From positions 113,722-177,721 of the forward strand of contig NZ_STGA01000021.1 in NCBI RefSeq assembly GCF_005222835.1: 64,000 bases of DNA, written 5' to 3'. Source of the DNA: Rhizobium sp. FKY42. GTDB lineage: Bacteria > Pseudomonadota > Alphaproteobacteria > Rhizobiales > Rhizobiaceae. The position numbers and the translations under genes were made by a program. The notes beneath the pieces were generated by a model. The model was not told the DNA's origin and did not search any database. It worked only from the letters and a program-made list of their open reading frames with translations. Below are positions 37,086-46,624 of the stretch, in pieces (position 1 is the first letter of the stretch; each line of letters opens with the position of its first letter).

Positions 37086-37529
37086 ATGGACGATATTTAC
37101 AACAGTCGAATTCTTGAACTGGCAGGCAACATCCAGCGTGCCGGTACGCTCGATGATGCAGATGCGACCAGCGAGAAGCACTCGAAGCTCTGCGGCTCGA
37201 AGGTGCGCGTCTTCCTGAAGGTGCGCGATGGGATCGTGACCGACTTCGCGCATCAGGTGCGTGCTTGCGCTCTAGGACAGGCGTCTTCATCGGCCATGGC
37301 GCGGGTGGTTGTGGGCGCATCCGTCGAGGAAATCCGTCAGGCACGCCGGGATATGCTTGCCATGTTAAAGGAGGATGGCGAAGGTCCTGTCGGCCGTTTT
37401 GAGGAAATGCGTGTTCTGAAACCCGTGAAAGATTACAAGGCCAGACATGCCTCGACCATGTTGACCTTCGATGCCGTGGTGGACTGTATCGATCAGATTG
37501 AAGTCACAGTGCATCCACAGGCGGTCTGA
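37086..37529 (+). CDS. NifU/IscU-N-like iron-sulfur scaffold protein (non-canonical)
   Basis: 147 residues. It follows the IscU fold: MDDIYNSRILELAGNI, HSKLCGSKVRVFLKV (first Cys), RACALGQASSSAMARVVVGAS (second Cys) and VKDYKARHASTMLTFDAVVDC. The third cluster ligand, normally Cys in LHCSVL, is Ala in RHASTM; a later Cys follows in VVDC. It is therefore likely a relative with altered cluster or zinc binding. Frame opens at 37002; homology starts at 37086. Three bases separate its stop from yidD. Confidence 0.8.
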   Translation: MDDIYNSRILELAGNIQRAGTLDDADATSEKHSKLCGSKVRVFLKVRDGIVTDFAHQVRACALGQASSSAMARVVVGASVEEIRQARRDMLAMLKEDGEGPVGRFEEMRVLKPVKDYKARHASTMLTFDAVVDCIDQIEVTVHPQAV

Positions 37530-37532
37530 TGC

Positions 37533-37913
37533 ATGTGCAAGCACTGCTCTAGTCTGGGCGATGATGAGGATGAAAGGCCGCGGAGAAAAGGCCGGAACTG
37601 GTCTGGTCATTTCCGCAAAACGCCGGATCGTCTTTTCGGGATGGGTCTGATCCGCCTTTATCAATTGACGTTATCCGGCTTCATCGGAAATTCTTGTCGT
37701 CACATCCCCACATGTTCAGAGTTCGGTTATGAGGCTGTCGGGCGTCATGGCCTCTGGTTCGGTGGCTGGATGACGGCCTACCGCTTTGCCCGTTGCGGAC
37801 CATTCGGCTCGTCCGGGCTAGATCCCGTGCCGGAGAGTTTGCTCGCGCGCCAGAGATGGTGGACACCCTGGCGTTATGCCGCCGCCTCGAAGATCGAAGA
37901 TTCAGCGCAGTAA
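37533..37913 (+). CDS. yidD: Membrane protein insertion efficiency factor YidD
   Basis: 126 residues, longer at both ends than the 85-residue E. coli form. The core has [63 protein letters not shown], seen in shorter pieces as [19 protein letters not shown] and RCGPFG. It helps YidC-dependent insertion. Usually it sits by rnpA-yidC; here it is coupled to the scaffold-like gene and precedes thrS. Confidence 0.92.
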   Translation: MCKHCSSLGDDEDERPRRKGRNWSGHFRKTPDRLFGMGLIRLYQLTLSGFIGNSCRHIPTCSEFGYEAVGRHGLWFGGWMTAYRFARCGPFGSSGLDPVPESLLARQRWWTPWRYAAASKIEDSAQ

Positions 37914-38022
37914 TCTTTACGTTCTGCCAGTTTTTTTCTATGACGCCCAGATTAATCGCTGCATCCGCGCAGCGCAATTCACCACCCGCATTCGTTGGCG
38001 GGACTGGATAACAGGAGAAAAC

Positions 38023-40044
38023 ATGTCCGTTTCCCTCACTTTCCCCGATGGCTCTGTCCGTTCGTATGAAGCCGGTGCAACCGGCCTCGCAGTGGCTGAG
38101 TCCATCTCGAAGTCGCTCGCCAAGAAGGCGATTGCGATTGCCATCGATGGCGAAGTTCGTGACCTTTCCGACCCTGTGACGGAAGGCAAGATCGAAATCA
38201 TCACTCGCACCGACGCGCGCGCTCTGGAACTCATTCGCCACGATGCTGCGCATGTGATGGCAGAAGCCGTCCAGGAACTTTGGCCCGGCACGCAAGTCAC
38301 GATCGGCCCTGTGATCGAAAACGGCTTCTATTACGACTTCAAGCGCGTTCATCCAGACACAAAGGATGACTGGCCCTTCACGCCTGACGATCTGCCGAAG
38401 ATCGAAAAGAAGATGAAGGAGATCATTGGTCGCAACAAGCCCTTCACCAAGGAAGTCTGGTCACGCCAGAAGACCAAGGATGTGTTTGCCGCCAAGGGCG
38501 AGAGCTTCAAGGTCGAGCTCGTTGATGCGATCCCGGAAGATCAGGACGTCAAGATTTATGCGCAGGGCGACTGGTTCGACCTTTGCCGTGGTCCGCATAT
38601 GGCCTCGACCGGACAGATTGGAACGGCCTTCAAGCTCATGAAAGTGGCCGGTGCCTATTGGCGCGGTGATTCCACGCGCCCGATGCTGACTCGAATCTAC
38701 GGCACCGCCTGGGCAGAGCAGGAGCAGTTGGATCAATACCTGCACGTTCTGGCCGAAGCAGAAAAGCGCGATCACCGCAAGCTTGGCCGCGAGATGGACC
38801 TGTTCCATTTTCAGGAAGAGGGCCCCGGCGTGGTGTTCTGGCATGGCAAGGGATGGCGCATGTTCCAGACCTTGACCGCCTACATGCGCCGCCGTCTGGC
38901 CAATACCTATGAAGAGGTAAACGCGCCGCAGGTTCTCGATGCCTCACTATGGGAAACCTCCGGTCACTGGGGCTGGTATCAGGAAAACATGTTTGCCGTG
39001 AAATCGGCCTACGCGTTCACCCATCCGGATGACAAGGAAGCCGATAATCGTGTCTTCGCCTTGAAGCCTATGAACTGCCCCGGCCATGTTCAGATCTTCA
39101 AGCATGGTCTGAAGTCCTACCGCGAAATGCCTGTTCGTCTTGCAGAATTTGGCCTTGTCCATCGCTACGAGGCGTCCGGTGCATTGCATGGATTGATGCG
39201 CGTGCGCGGCTTCACGCAGGACGATGCCCACGTGTTCTGCACGGAAGAGCAGATGGCAGCCGAATGCCTGCGCATCAATGATCTCATCCTGTCGGTCTAT
39301 GAGGACTTCGGCTTCAAGGAAGTCGTGGTGAAGCTCTCCACCCGTCCGGAAAAGCGTGTGGGATCCGACGAGCTTTGGGACCGCGCGGAATCGGTCATGA
39401 TGGATGTTCTCAAGACGATTGAAGAGCAGTCTGGCGGACGCATCAAAACCGGAATTTTGCCAGGTGAGGGCGCGTTTTACGGGCCGAAGTTCGAGTATAC
39501 TCTGAAGGACGCAATCGGCCGTGACTGGCAGTGCGGAACGACGCAGGTCGACTTCAACCTGCCAGAGCGCTTCGGTGCATTCTACATCGATGCCAACTCG
39601 GAAAAGACCCAGCCTGTCATGATCCACCGCGCCATCTGCGGCTCGATGGAGCGCTTCCTCGGCATCCTGATCGAGAACTTTGCTGGTCACATGCCGTTGT
39701 GGTTCGCACCGCTTCAGGTGGTCGTCGCGACGATCACCTCCGATGCGGATGATTATGGCCGCGAGGTTGCTCAACAACTGCGCGATGCAGGCCTGATCGT
39801 GGAAGAGGATTTCCGCAACGAGAAGATCAACTACAAGATCCGCGAGCATTCGGTCACGAAGGTTCCGGTCATCATTGTCTGTGGTCGTCAGGAAGCCGAA
39901 AACCGCTCGGTCAACATCCGCCGCCTGGGTTCGCAGGCGCAGACACCGATGTCGCTCGAAGATGCCGTTGCATCGCTTTCGGAAGAAGCAACGCCGCCGG
40001 ATGTCAAGCGGCGTCAGGCAGCACGCAAGATGGCTGCCGAGTAA
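38023..40044 (+). CDS. thrS: Threonyl-tRNA synthetase
   Basis: 673 residues. Domains in order: TGS (about 1-62, [15 protein letters not shown]), the editing domain (about 65-230; [14 protein letters not shown] is the HxxxH motif), the class II catalytic core (about 240-540; motif 2 [25 protein letters not shown] and motif 3 [17 protein letters not shown]) and the anticodon domain (about 570-660). It charges tRNA-Thr and edits Ser-tRNA. The frame runs open from 37876; ATG 38023 with CAGGAGAAA is the true start. Confidence 0.98.
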   Translation: MSVSLTFPDGSVRSYEAGATGLAVAESISKSLAKKAIAIAIDGEVRDLSDPVTEGKIEIITRTDARALELIRHDAAHVMAEAVQELWPGTQVTIGPVIENGFYYDFKRVHPDTKDDWPFTPDDLPKIEKKMKEIIGRNKPFTKEVWSRQKTKDVFAAKGESFKVELVDAIPEDQDVKIYAQGDWFDLCRGPHMASTGQIGTAFKLMKVAGAYWRGDSTRPMLTRIYGTAWAEQEQLDQYLHVLAEAEKRDHRKLGREMDLFHFQEEGPGVVFWHGKGWRMFQTLTAYMRRRLANTYEEVNAPQVLDASLWETSGHWGWYQENMFAVKSAYAFTHPDDKEADNRVFALKPMNCPGHVQIFKHGLKSYREMPVRLAEFGLVHRYEASGALHGLMRVRGFTQDDAHVFCTEEQMAAECLRINDLILSVYEDFGFKEVVVKLSTRPEKRVGSDELWDRAESVMMDVLKTIEEQSGGRIKTGILPGEGAFYGPKFEYTLKDAIGRDWQCGTTQVDFNLPERFGAFYIDANSEKTQPVMIHRAICGSMERFLGILIENFAGHMPLWFAPLQVVVATITSDADDYGREVAQQLRDAGLIVEEDFRNEKINYKIREHSVTKVPVIIVCGRQEAENRSVNIRRLGSQAQTPMSLEDAVASLSEEATPPDVKRRQAARKMAAE

Positions 40045-40051
40045 AAGAAAC

Positions 40052-40082
40052 AACCCCGGTGGAGCGATCCACCGGGTTTTTT
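40052..40082 (+). terminator. Terminator after thrS
   Basis: 9-bp perfect stem CCCGGTGGA / TCCACCGGG with loop GCGA, followed by six T. Confidence 0.9.
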
Positions 40083-40102
40083 GCTTCAAGCGATCGCGGT
40101 GA

Positions 40103-41071
40103 TCAATCCTGACCGACGACGGACGCCTGTTGTTCCTTCATGGAAACTTCGATATCCGCGTTCTTGCCGGATTGAACGGTGAACTCTCGCTGATAGATCT
40201 TGTCCTTGTTGCGAGCGACGGCGGTATATTCACCTTCCGCCAGCACCATGGTTGTGAAAGCGCTGACGCTTTCACTCACCACGTCACCACCGGCAGTCAG
40301 CACAGACCATGCCGTATCCGCTACTGCTTCGCCGCCATGCTGAGAAACAAGCTTCAGGGTAATCTGCGCCGCCTTGTGCTGCAGCGTCGCCTCGGTCAAC
40401 TTGCCTGCCTCGACCTGAAGGTCAGCCCGGACGCTGGCGTTGATATCACCGTATTCGGAAACAATGTGGTAGGTGCCGGTATTCAGCCGGATGATTGTGT
40501 TCGGCTTCACATTGGCCATCACCAGCGCGCGCTCGCCGTCTTCGCGCACATCTGCGGAATAGATCGAGAATTTCAGCTTGTTGGCCTGTATCCGTTGATC
40601 ATTGCCCGCAACGGCGTTCAACACAAGGCCGCCCGCATCGAGAACAAATGACAGCTTTTTGACGTCGCCATTTTCAGGAACATTTAGTCGCTTTGTGATT
40701 CCAGCGCGTCCGAATGCGACGTTGACGAAATAATCACCTGGCGCCAACTGAAGATGGGCTTCGCCTCCTTCCGAGGAGGCAACAAGCTGAAGCTTGCCAT
40801 CCGGGCCGGGGCTCGGGCTGAACACACGCCAGTTCAGCCCGGTCTGGAGAGATGTTCCATCTGCGGTCAATTTCGCTTCCAGCGTTACATCGCGAAGTGC
40901 CGGAACCTTACGGGCTGATGGCGCGGTAAAAGCATTCAGCTTCGGCATCTTCGGCGTGCCTTCCAACTGCTTGAAAGGCTGGAATGCATCTTGAGCATGA
41001 GCGGAGGGCGCCAGGGCAAGCGCCGCCAGCAGCGCCATCGAGAGCGAGACCTTCCGAGAAACTGCGTTCAT
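40103..41071 (-). CDS. Secreted protein with three beta-sandwich-like repeats
   Basis: 322 residues with a clear signal peptide (1-26, ending SAHAQ). The mature part holds three similar units of about 85 residues: NWRVFSP...LAPGDYFVNVAFGRAG, KFSIYSA...LNTGTYHIVSEYGD and AWSVLTA...LAEGEYTAVARNKD. Each ends with a Gly-x-Tyr beta strand, the look of carboxypeptidase-regulatory or PEGA-like domains. Probably a periplasmic structural or binding protein; function unknown. Convergent with thrS across a shared terminator. Confidence 0.7.
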   Translation of the reverse strand: MNAVSRKVSLSMALLAALALAPSAHAQDAFQPFKQLEGTPKMPKLNAFTAPSARKVPALRDVTLEAKLTADGTSLQTGLNWRVFSPSPGPDGKLQLVASSEGGEAHLQLAPGDYFVNVAFGRAGITKRLNVPENGDVKKLSFVLDAGGLVLNAVAGNDQRIQANKLKFSIYSADVREDGERALVMANVKPNTIIRLNTGTYHIVSEYGDINASVRADLQVEAGKLTEATLQHKAAQITLKLVSQHGGEAVADTAWSVLTAGGDVVSESVSAFTTMVLAEGEYTAVARNKDKIYQREFTVQSGKNADIEVSMKEQQASVVGQD

Positions 41072-41166
41072 AGTAGTTGCTGACCGTTGACTCTTGAATT
41101 CCGAAACGTCACTTCAAAACCAACCTAGCGGCAATTTCAAGATCCCTCCATTCACAGAGTCGTCGG

Positions 41167-41754
41167 ATGCCCATTCAGAAGCCACTCTTCGATTATCTCA
41201 GCACACGTCGATCCATTCCCGCTCTTCAGATGACGGAACCGGGCCCGGACCGGACTGAGTTGGAGCAGATCCTGACCCTCGCCTCACGCGTTCCTGATCA
41301 CGGCAAGCTGGCTCCCTGGCGCTTCATCGTTTATCAGGGACAGGCGAGGGCAGAACTCGGCGAGCAGCTTCTGGCCATTGCCCAGAAGAAGAGCCCCGAA
41401 ATGACCGAAGAAGCCCGGCAAATCGAGCGGTCGCGGTTGACGCGTTCGCCAGTCGTCATTGCTGTTGTCAGCACTGCGGCGGAGCACTTCAAGATCCCGG
41501 TCTGGGAACAGGAACTGTCTGCCGGCGCCGTTTGCCTCAACCTGTTCATGGCTGCCAATGCCCATGGTTATGCCGCCAATTGGTTGAGCGAATGGATCGC
41601 CTACGACGCTGATGCCAAGGCGGTTCTCGGCGTGAAGCCGGAAGAAAAGATTGCCGGCCTCGTTTACATCGGTACTACCACATTCCCGCAAACCGACCGT
41701 CCGCGCCCTCTATTGGCGGACATTGTCAGCTGGGTTGGTGAGGGAAGCGAGTAA
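41167..41754 (+). CDS. Nitroreductase family protein
   Basis: 195 residues, FMN-binding nitroreductase fold of the YdjA type. Seen: [13 protein letters not shown] (phosphate-binding Arg pair), [40 protein letters not shown] and [10 protein letters not shown]. Such proteins reduce nitroaromatics or quinones with NAD(P)H; the natural substrate is unknown. Its stop TAA overlaps the start of the next gene (TAATG), so it is coupled to the flavin reductase. Confidence 0.88.
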   Translation: MPIQKPLFDYLSTRRSIPALQMTEPGPDRTELEQILTLASRVPDHGKLAPWRFIVYQGQARAELGEQLLAIAQKKSPEMTEEARQIERSRLTRSPVVIAVVSTAAEHFKIPVWEQELSAGAVCLNLFMAANAHGYAANWLSEWIAYDADAKAVLGVKPEEKIAGLVYIGTTTFPQTDRPRPLLADIVSWVGEGSE

Positions 41755-42359
41755 TGTTTTACACCACCGATCTTAACCAGCATGGTCTTGCGCATGACCC
41801 GTTCAAGGCCATTGTAGCGCCGCGGCCGATCGGGTGGATCGGAACGAAGGGCCGGGATGGTTCGCTGAACCTCTCGCCCTATTCGTTTTTCAACATCGTC
41901 TCGGACAGTCCGAAGATCGTGATGTTTTCATCTAGCACGCCGAAACACAGCAGTCGGAATGCCGAAGAGACGGGCGTATTTACCGCAAGCCTGGTCAGCC
42001 GAAATCTCGTTGAACCCATGAACGCATCATCTGCACCAGTGCCTTATGGTGTCAACGAATTCGATCTCGCTGGCCTAACCCCAAAATACGGTGAACTGGT
42101 TGACGCTCCATATGTCGCCGAAGCCTATGCTGCGCTAGAATGCACGGTGACGGAGGTCCTTCAACCAAAGGGCTTGAACGGGACCATGTCCGAGTCGGTC
42201 ATTGTTTTCGGTCAGGTGATCGGCATCCATATAAGCGAAGCCATTCTTCGGGACGGTCGCATCGACATGAGTCTGGCAAAACCCGTGGCCCGTATGGGCT
42301 ATATGGATTATGCGGATGGCGGCAGCGATGTCTTCCAACTACAACGACCGACCCGCTAA
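41754..42359 (+). CDS. Flavin reductase-like / flavoredoxin-family protein
   Basis: 201 residues. Split-barrel FMN-binding signature: FKAIVAPRPIGWIGTKGRDGSLNLSPYSFFNIVSDSPKIVMFSS, then NAEETGVFTASLVS and GQVIGIHI. Proteins of this family reduce flavins or act in electron transfer. The coupling to the nitroreductase suggests that the pair shares a reductive pathway, an inference from overlap only. Confidence 0.85.
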   Translation: MFYTTDLNQHGLAHDPFKAIVAPRPIGWIGTKGRDGSLNLSPYSFFNIVSDSPKIVMFSSSTPKHSSRNAEETGVFTASLVSRNLVEPMNASSAPVPYGVNEFDLAGLTPKYGELVDAPYVAEAYAALECTVTEVLQPKGLNGTMSESVIVFGQVIGIHISEAILRDGRIDMSLAKPVARMGYMDYADGGSDVFQLQRPTR

Positions 42360-42488
42360 TACATCTTGAATATTAGAGATGCGTTATGCGATGAGGCGGG
42401 CCGGATGTGTTATAGACCTTTGCGTCTATCCTGCAGTGGATTGATTGTTGTTCTGTTGGTTCACTGACATGATGCGAGTGCACTATAT

Positions 42489-42516
42489 TTGACACTCATT
42501 CGCCTGTTTTCATGAT
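42489..42516 (+). promoter_or_regulatory. Possible sigma70-type promoter before the DUF2336 gene
   Basis: TTGACA and, 16 bases on, CATGAT, about 100 bp before the proposed TTG start. The -35 is perfect and the -10 is weak. Confidence 0.3.
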
Positions 42517-42618
42517 GCTTAAGACGTATGGTGAACCGATCGTAAACTATTTCTGACTAGCTTGACCTCATGGACGAATGGAGAGCGTAGAGTCGCTCCG
42601 GCGTTTGAGGTAGGTCAG

Positions 42619-43752
42619 TTGATTATCCAGGCTTTTTTGCGATGGGCGGAAACAGCAGGCGCGGCAGATCGCGCCAAGGCAGCGCGCGCCTTGGCCAAGG
42701 CCTATTTCCGTCTCCTTCCTGATGATCCGCAAAAGCAAGCAGCCTTGCATGCCATGATTCACCTGTTGGATGACCCTTCGTCAGCCGTTCGCTTCGCTCT
42801 TTCTGAGAGCCTTGCTGAAGAGCCGACAGCGCCACGTGCTGTCGTGCTGGCCCTTGCCGAGGATCAACCGGATATAGCATGCCCGGTGATCACGCTTTCG
42901 CCGGTGCTGACGGATATGGATCTCGTGGATATCGCCGGCAGAGGGTCCAGCATGACGCGCGGCTTGATCGCCGCTCGTCCGGAACTGGGTCGTGGCGTTG
43001 CCGCAGCGATCGCCGAAATCGGTGATACGGCTGAGGCGGTCATTCTGTTGGAAAACGATTCGGCTGATCTTTCCCGGTACGTACTCAAGCGGCTGGCTGA
43101 GCGCCATGCCCGTAGTTGCGAGGTACGTAACCTGCTTCTGGACCGTGAGGATCTCCCCGCGGAAGCGCGCGATGTTCTGGTCCGCGAAATCAGCCGCGCC
43201 TTGGCCGGTTCGCTGCTGGTTCAGGCGACACTGAGTGCACCGCGCATTGCTTACTTGACAGAAGAGGCAGCTACTTTAGCCACGCTGCGTCTCGTTGGAA
43301 ACGCACTGTCGGATGAAATTCCGCTGCTGGTTCAGACAATGCGAGAAGATGGGCGCCTCACGTCCGCTTTCCTCATGCACGCGCTTTGCTCGGGACGAAT
43401 TGAATTCTTTGCGGCTGCCATGACGGATCTTTCGGGTCTGGACGATCGTCGCGTTCGCTCCATCATGGCGACGGGCCGGAAGCATGCCATCCGCGCTCTT
43501 TACGAATCCTGCGGTTTGTCTCGTGAAATCTCGGAAGTCTTTGTAGAGGCGACCACGCTCTGGCGCGAGAAGCTGAGGGAGATCAACAGCAGCGGCGAGG
43601 GAATCTTCGACGCCTTGGTTGAACGATATCCACGAACGGTTGATACCTACACCACCATCAACGAGCTTCTGGACATCGTAGAGTCACTGCAGCGCCAGGA
43701 GTATCGGGATATGGCCCGCGCATACGCAGAGCAGACTGCCTACGCTGCCTGA
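42619..43752 (+). CDS. DUF2336 domain protein
   Basis: 377 residues, mostly alpha-helical, no signal peptide. It starts LIIQAFLRWAETAGAADRAKAARALAKAYFRL, then HEAT-like repeats with DPSSAVRFALSESLAEEP. DUF2336 is common in Alphaproteobacteria and has no assigned function. The frame opens with TTG at 42562, but homology begins at TTG 42619, which has GAGGTAGG about six bases upstream; no ATG fits either position. The 259 bp upstream hold a possible promoter and no gene. Confidence 0.8.
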   Translation: MIIQAFLRWAETAGAADRAKAARALAKAYFRLLPDDPQKQAALHAMIHLLDDPSSAVRFALSESLAEEPTAPRAVVLALAEDQPDIACPVITLSPVLTDMDLVDIAGRGSSMTRGLIAARPELGRGVAAAIAEIGDTAEAVILLENDSADLSRYVLKRLAERHARSCEVRNLLLDREDLPAEARDVLVREISRALAGSLLVQATLSAPRIAYLTEEAATLATLRLVGNALSDEIPLLVQTMREDGRLTSAFLMHALCSGRIEFFAAAMTDLSGLDDRRVRSIMATGRKHAIRALYESCGLSREISEVFVEATTLWREKLREINSSGEGIFDALVERYPRTVDTYTTINELLDIVESLQRQEYRDMARAYAEQTAYAA

Positions 43753-43790
43753 AGGCTTTCGCCATCGCATAAATCTCTGGCGCATGATTT

Positions 43791-44201
43791 CTAGCGCAGC
43801 CGCTGGGCGACCCAGGAATATCCGCTTTCCACGATCCGTACCGGCCCCTTGATAAGGCTCTCGACGTTATCCCGCGTCGGCAGCATGGTTTTTACGCGGT
43901 CCACAGCCTTGGCGGCCATCGACCGCTCCTCCTGTCTTGTTTCCTCCGCTGTCTGGGCAGGGGCACCTGTTGTATCTGTAGATTTCGGGGCGGCCGGGGA
44001 TGCGCTCGCCACGGTTGGATCTTGGCAAACGGCAATGACGACGGGGTAGGAGACATTTGCGAACCGGCCCAATTCCTTTTCAGAAACCGCATTGCAAAGT
44101 TGAATACTGGGCCAGCGCTGGTTCAGTGTCGCTATATATTGGCAGTCCGTAGCGCTGTCGTCGCAGCCAAGTATTGTCATGATGACCATTGCGGTGCGCA
44201 T
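43791..44201 (-). CDS. Small hypothetical protein, possible lipoprotein
   Basis: 136 residues. The N-terminus MRTAMVIMTILGCDD looks like a very short lipoprotein signal with lipobox ILGC. The body has FANVSYPVVIAVCQD, an Ala/Pro/Thr-rich linker (about 65-90) and a charged C-terminus ESGYSWVAQRLR. AAGGAAG precedes the ATG. I know similar hypothetical proteins in rhizobia but no function. The signal is shorter than usual, so lipidation is uncertain. Confidence 0.6.
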   Translation of the reverse strand: MRTAMVIMTILGCDDSATDCQYIATLNQRWPSIQLCNAVSEKELGRFANVSYPVVIAVCQDPTVASASPAAPKSTDTTGAPAQTAEETRQEERSMAAKAVDRVKTMLPTRDNVESLIKGPVRIVESGYSWVAQRLR

Positions 44202-44279
44202 GAGAACTTCCTTGCATAGAATCTTTGCAGCACGATAAGACCCAGCATAGCGACTTTATAAAGGCAGGCAGGACAGGCA

Positions 44280-44741
44280 ATGCAGGATTTAATTATTCAA
44301 AGAGAGGCGCCGCGACAGCCGGGTGTCCTGAAATTGCTGGAATTGTCCGACGCTTACGCCGCTTCGCTCTATCCTGCCGAAAGCAACCATATGCTGCCTA
44401 TCGAGGAGTTGGAGGCCGAGACGGTTTCATTCTTCGTTGCGCGAAAGGGTGACGAGATTCTTGGTTGCGCATCCCTTGTCCGGCATGAAGATGGCACGGC
44501 AGAGATCAAACGCATGTTCGTTGACGGATCCGCACGGGGATTGAAACTCGGCAAGCGGCTGCTCGACCAGCTCGAAAGCGAGGCCCTGCGCCTCGCCATT
44601 TCGATCATCCGCCTTGAAACCGGTATCTACCAGCCAGAGGCGATTGGTCTCTATCGCAATGCCGGATACGAGGAGATTCCGCCATTCGGTGACTACAAGC
44701 TTGATCCACTGAGCCTGTTTATGGAGAAGCGCCTTCGTTGA
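44280..44741 (+). CDS. GNAT-family N-acetyltransferase
   Basis: 153 residues. The acetyl-CoA site is seen as IKRMFVDGSARGLKLGKRLLDQLE (R/QxxGxG/A-type loop) followed by IRLETGIYQPEAIGLYRNAGY, and the C-terminal YKLDPLSLFMEKRL. Substrate is not predictable from sequence. Its last 23 bp overlap the convergent AI-2E transporter gene. Confidence 0.85.
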   Translation: MQDLIIQREAPRQPGVLKLLELSDAYAASLYPAESNHMLPIEELEAETVSFFVARKGDEILGCASLVRHEDGTAEIKRMFVDGSARGLKLGKRLLDQLESEALRLAISIIRLETGIYQPEAIGLYRNAGYEEIPPFGDYKLDPLSLFMEKRLR

Positions 44742-45927
44742 CAGGCGCCGGCTCGACCTTCAGGCGTTTGTGATGATCCGGAACAGTTGCGGTCTCTACC
44801 GCGTCCGTGCCGGAGGAAAGTTCGATCTCGCGCATCCACTCGCGCCAGATCGCAACCAACAGCGCCATCAACACTGGGCCGATAAACAAGCCGAGAAAGC
44901 CGAGCGTCTTCACGCCACCCACGAGGCCGAAAAAGGTTGGCAGGAATGGAAGCTTGATAGGGCCGCCGACCAGCCGTGGGCGTATTGTCTTGTCGACGAT
45001 GAAAAGCTCTACAGAGCCCCAGACGAACAGCGCAACACCTGCGAAAAGCGATCCGCTTGCCACGAGGTAGATTGAAACGAGCGTGAACGACAACGGCGCT
45101 CCGCCCGGGATGAGCGCCATGATGCCGGTGAGAACGCCAAGTGTGACGTGGGACGGAACGCCCGCGATCCAGTAGGCAATGCCGAGAATGATGCCTTCAC
45201 CAATCGCGATCAGCGTCATACCGGTCACTGTGGAACTTATTGTAGCGGGAACCACTCGCGATATTCGCTCCCACCGGGACGGCAGTATGCGTTCACCCAG
45301 CAAATCCATCTGGCGCGCGAAGGCCGCACCGTCTCGGTAGACAAAGAACAGGGCGATCAGCATGAACAGCAGCGTCAGAAGCAGATGGAACGCTCCGTCA
45401 CCGGCGGCAATCACTGCGCGGTAGATATTTCCAATATTGGCGCCGCTGACCAGTTGAACCAGTTGGCCAATGGCGCCCGGTTCGCCAATATGACGCTCCC
45501 ATTGCGTTGATAGCCATTCACCAGCGACAGGCAGTTCCACGATCCATTGTGGCGGAGCAGATCCGACACGATTGATCTGGAGTGCCCAGCCAATCCAGTC
45601 GCGCAATTCGCCAATCGCATAGGTCAGGGCGATACTGATGGGGATGATGATGAAACTTAAAACGCAGATAATGGCAATGGTCGCGCCGATGGTCGTGTTG
45701 CCGCCGATGCGGCGCAACAGATCGCGATAGAGCGGCCAGCTCGCAAAACCGATGACGAGTGCCGCGAGAACAGGGATGACGAAGCCGTGGAAGAAGTAGA
45801 TCCCGGCAAAGACAATGAAAATGAGAAGCCATCGCGCAGCCGATATGGGCGGAATGAGCGCTATGCGCATTGGCGCGACGGGCCCTAGCCAGCGCGGTTC
45901 CGTCCTCGGTCTGTCATTCTCACGCAC
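44719..45927 (-). CDS. AI-2E family (PerM-like) transporter
   Basis: 402 residues with about eight membrane helices in the AI-2E/PerM order: ISAARWLLIFIVFAGIYFFHGFVIPVLAALVIGF at the start, a soluble middle part (about 105-165), then LLLTLLFMLIALFFVYRDG and GVLTGIMALIPGGAPL near the C-terminus. Members are transporters or Na+/H+ antiporters; the autoinducer-2 link is uncertain in rhizobia. The GTG at 45927 opens the frame; ATG 45867 is an alternative start. Confidence 0.82.
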   Translation of the reverse strand: MRENDRPRTEPRWLGPVAPMRIALIPPISAARWLLIFIVFAGIYFFHGFVIPVLAALVIGFASWPLYRDLLRRIGGNTTIGATIAIICVLSFIIIPISIALTYAIGELRDWIGWALQINRVGSAPPQWIVELPVAGEWLSTQWERHIGEPGAIGQLVQLVSGANIGNIYRAVIAAGDGAFHLLLTLLFMLIALFFVYRDGAAFARQMDLLGERILPSRWERISRVVPATISSTVTGMTLIAIGEGIILGIAYWIAGVPSHVTLGVLTGIMALIPGGAPLSFTLVSIYLVASGSLFAGVALFVWGSVELFIVDKTIRPRLVGGPIKLPFLPTFFGLVGGVKTLGFLGLFIGPVLMALLVAIWREWMREIELSSGTDAVETATVPDHHKRLKVEPAPVNEGASP

Positions 45928-46042
45928 GATTGACTGCCATCCTGTTTGCGTCTCTCGTTTGCCTGCAGGCGCACCTGACGAGAGGTAAGATTAGAGATAT
46001 TGAAGATTCAAGCTTGCCGTAAAGCGCAGATGCGCTAGAAAT

Positions 46043-46624
46043 ATGGGTAACGTCAACTCAGCTTTACAATATATGCCCCCATCTTCACGCCGCTTCCTCC
46101 TGCGGGAGCGTACGTCAGCTCGCCACGCAGCGGTTGACGCTGCCGTAGGCTCATTTCGTACATTGGTACATTACAAGGCATATTTGCAAGGTCTGCATGC
46201 CTTCCGCAGGCCCTTGGATGACCAAATGTTATCATGCCGTTTCCCTGTTGAATTCGGAACCTGGCGTCCTCAGGCCATAAGCCCTCTTATTGTCGTGGAT
46301 ATGAACGATCTGGCACTTACGCCGAAAAAGGCAGCCGATCCGATTTACGTCAGGGCCGATCTGGAAAGCTTGCTGGGTACGCTCTACGTACTGGAAGGCT
46401 CTACGCTGGGCGCGCGCGTTTTGTACCGCAGGGCAACTGAGCTTGGACTGAGCGGTACGCACGGGGCAAGGCATCTTCAGGGTCAAGCCGCATCGGATGG
46501 ATTCTCCCGTTTTCTTCAGATCCTCGATGCCGCACCCGATGTCGATATGAACAAGGTAATAGGGGCTTCAGACCTGGCCTTCCAATGGGCAGAGACGGCC
46601 TTCAAGGACAATGTGAATGAATGA
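46043..46624 (+). CDS. bphO: Biliverdin-producing heme oxygenase
   Basis: 193 residues, the short bacterial heme oxygenase. The proximal heme ligand is His28 in RERTSARHAAVD; the distal helix motif LEGSTLGARVL carries the flexible glycines. It opens heme to biliverdin IX-alpha, iron and CO, and biliverdin is the chromophore of the phytochrome encoded next: the stop overlaps the bphP ATG by 8 bp. ATG 46073 is an alternative start; neither has a strong ribosome site. Confidence 0.93.
   Translation: MGNVNSALQYMPPSSRRFLLRERTSARHAAVDAAVGSFRTLVHYKAYLQGLHAFRRPLDDQMLSCRFPVEFGTWRPQAISPLIVVDMNDLALTPKKAADPIYVRADLESLLGTLYVLEGSTLGARVLYRRATELGLSGTHGARHLQGQAASDGFSRFLQILDAAPDVDMNKVIGASDLAFQWAETAFKDNVNE

Noticed and set aside
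38947..40089. 380-residue open frame antisense to thrS
   Set aside because: Shadow of thrS codon usage; no ribosome site or domain.
42562..42618. Longer N-terminus of the DUF2336 protein from TTG 42562
   Set aside because: The extra 19 residues do not fit the family start and lack a ribosome site, whereas TTG 42619 has GAGGTAGG upstream.
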